This document shows, in pieces, positions 5,279 through 6,021 of a DNA stretch of 6,021 bases. Source of the stretch: Pseudomonadota bacterium (lineage in GTDB: Bacteria > Pseudomonadota > Alphaproteobacteria > Rhizobiales > Xanthobacteraceae); assembly GCA_023390695.1 (NCBI GenBank), contig JAEWCJ010000218.1, positions 1 through 6,021 on the forward strand. The letters are read 5' to 3'. The position numbers were made by a program, and so were the translations under genes. The number at the start of each line of letters is the position of its first letter. The stretch's first letter is position 1. The notes under the pieces are model-generated. The model did not search any database. It was not told the DNA's origin and saw nothing but the letters and a program-made list of their open reading frames with translations.

Positions 5279-6021
5279 ATGTATCGCGTAACGGTCGGCG
5301 CCTCGCCCAAACTGCGCACTGCGCTTGCTGCCCTGCTTGCAACCCTTGTCGTGCTGACCAGTGCGACCGACCCCGCCGATGCGCGCTCACGCAAAAAGCG
5401 CAGCTCGGCCTCGGCACAATCCTCCAGCATCGTCTCTAATCCGCAATACGCCGCCATCGTGGTCGATGCGAATAGCGGTGACCTCCTGCATTCCGCCAAT
5501 CCCGACAGCCTGCGCCATCCCGCATCGCTGACGAAAATCATGACGCTCTACCTGCTGTTCGAGCGGCTTGAATCCGGCAAGGTCAGGCTCGACACGCCGT
5601 TCAGCGTTTCCGCGCATGCCGCGTCGCAGGCGCCCTCGAAACTTGGCTTGCGCCCGGGACAGACGATCACCGCCGAAGACGCGATCAAGGCGCTGGTCAC
5701 GAAGTCCGCCAATGACGTCGCCGCCGTGGTGGCGGAAGCGCTGGCGGGTTCGGAAGAAGAATTCGCGCGGCAGATGACGCGCAAGGCCCGCGCGCTGCGC
5801 ATGACCAAGACCGTCTACAAGAACGCTTCCGGTTTGCCCGACAGCCAGCAGGTCACGACGGCGCGCGACCAGGCGCTGCTGGGGCTCGCGATCCAGGATC
5901 GCTTCCCGCGCTACTATCGCTATTTCTCCACCCGGACGTTCGCCTTCCGCGGCCGCAGCATGGGCAACCACAACCGTCTGCTCGGACGGGTGGAAGGCGT
6001 CGACGGCATCAAGACCGGCTA
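5279..6021 (+). CDS. D-alanyl-D-alanine carboxypeptidase, peptidase S11 / penicillin-binding, 3' end outside the window
   Basis: This exported serine enzyme removes the terminal D-Ala from peptidoglycan pentapeptides in the periplasm and so limits cross-linking. The first 247 residues are visible. There is a signal peptide: basic start, hydrophobic core LAALLATLVVLTSA (16-29) and probable cleavage after ADA at 33-35. A Lys/Arg/Ser-rich linker follows (36-50), then YAAIVVDANSGDLLHS, which opens the S11 domain. All three active-site motifs are present: SLTK at 83-86 with nucleophile S83 and K86, SAN at 143-145, and KTG at 245-247 at the window edge. PSKLGLRPGQTITAEDAIKAL (119-139) is also typical. 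The start follows GGAAG (5262-5266) at a rather long 12-base distance; GGTGAG (5270-5275) is closer. No upstream in-frame start is evident. It belongs to the DacA/PBP5-like group; any C-terminal domain or membrane anchor is beyond the window. Confidence 0.92.
   Translation, partial: MYRVTVGASPKLRTALAALLATLVVLTSATDPADARSRKKRSSASAQSSSIVSNPQYAAIVVDANSGDLLHSANPDSLRHPASLTKIMTLYLLFERLESGKVRLDTPFSVSAHAASQAPSKLGLRPGQTITAEDAIKALVTKSANDVAAVVAEALAGSEEEFARQMTRKARALRMTKTVYKNASGLPDSQQVTTARDQALLGLAIQDRFPRYYRYFSTRTFAFRGRSMGNHNRLLGRVEGVDGIKTG

Noticed and set aside
5387..5971. Minus-strand open frame of 194 codons near the right edge
   Set aside because: It lies opposite the carboxypeptidase, whose SLTK, SAN and KTG motifs fix the plus strand as coding.
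1..6021. CRISPR arrays, tRNA or rRNA genes, insertion sequences, phage or defence modules
   Set aside because: No regularly spaced repeats, no tRNA-like cloverleaf or rRNA segment, no transposase or integrase reading and no terminal inverted repeats were seen on either strand.

Overview
The window looks like chromosomal DNA from a GC-rich alphaproteobacterium of the Bradyrhizobium / Rhodopseudomonas / Nitrobacter group. The evidence is the adjacent clpS and clpA genes with an alphaproteobacterial-type ClpS, a short phasin of the Phasin_2 type, tandem TadG-like von Willebrand factor A (vWA) proteins, and candidate GANTC (CcrM) and CtrA-type sites. This placement is by recognition, not by a database search.

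Layout. Positions 1-1420 on the minus strand carry clpS followed by clpA, the adaptor and the unfoldase of the ClpAP protease; clpA runs off the left edge. The clpA frame is interrupted by one in-frame TAA at 145-147. The ClpA reading resumes perfectly on the other side, so this is a point nonsense change at the conserved pore-loop tyrosine of the first AAA+ domain. Positions 1421-1732 are a divergent promoter region with a 21-bp-phased direct repeat and three clustered GANTC sites. Positions 1733-4551 on the plus strand carry two tandem paralogous genes for membrane-anchored, extracytoplasmic vWA proteins with a TadE/TadG-like N-terminus. They share six cysteines, and two stable hairpins lie in the gap between them. 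A bidirectional intrinsic terminator at 4569-4596 ends this unit and also the convergent phasin gene (4627-4962, minus). Positions 4963-5278 are a second divergent promoter region, with a TGC-rich imperfect palindrome that may be a PhaR operator and an AT-rich stretch holding a CtrA-like half-site. From 5279 to the right edge runs a secreted D-alanyl-D-alanine carboxypeptidase (peptidase S11, penicillin-binding), cut off just after its KTG motif.

The genes do not form one pathway. They are protein quality control (clpSA), a cell-surface vWA pair of unknown role, polyhydroxybutyrate granule coating (phasin) and peptidoglycan trimming (carboxypeptidase). The most notable items are the clpA nonsense codon and the vWA pair, which has no tad secretion genes within the window.
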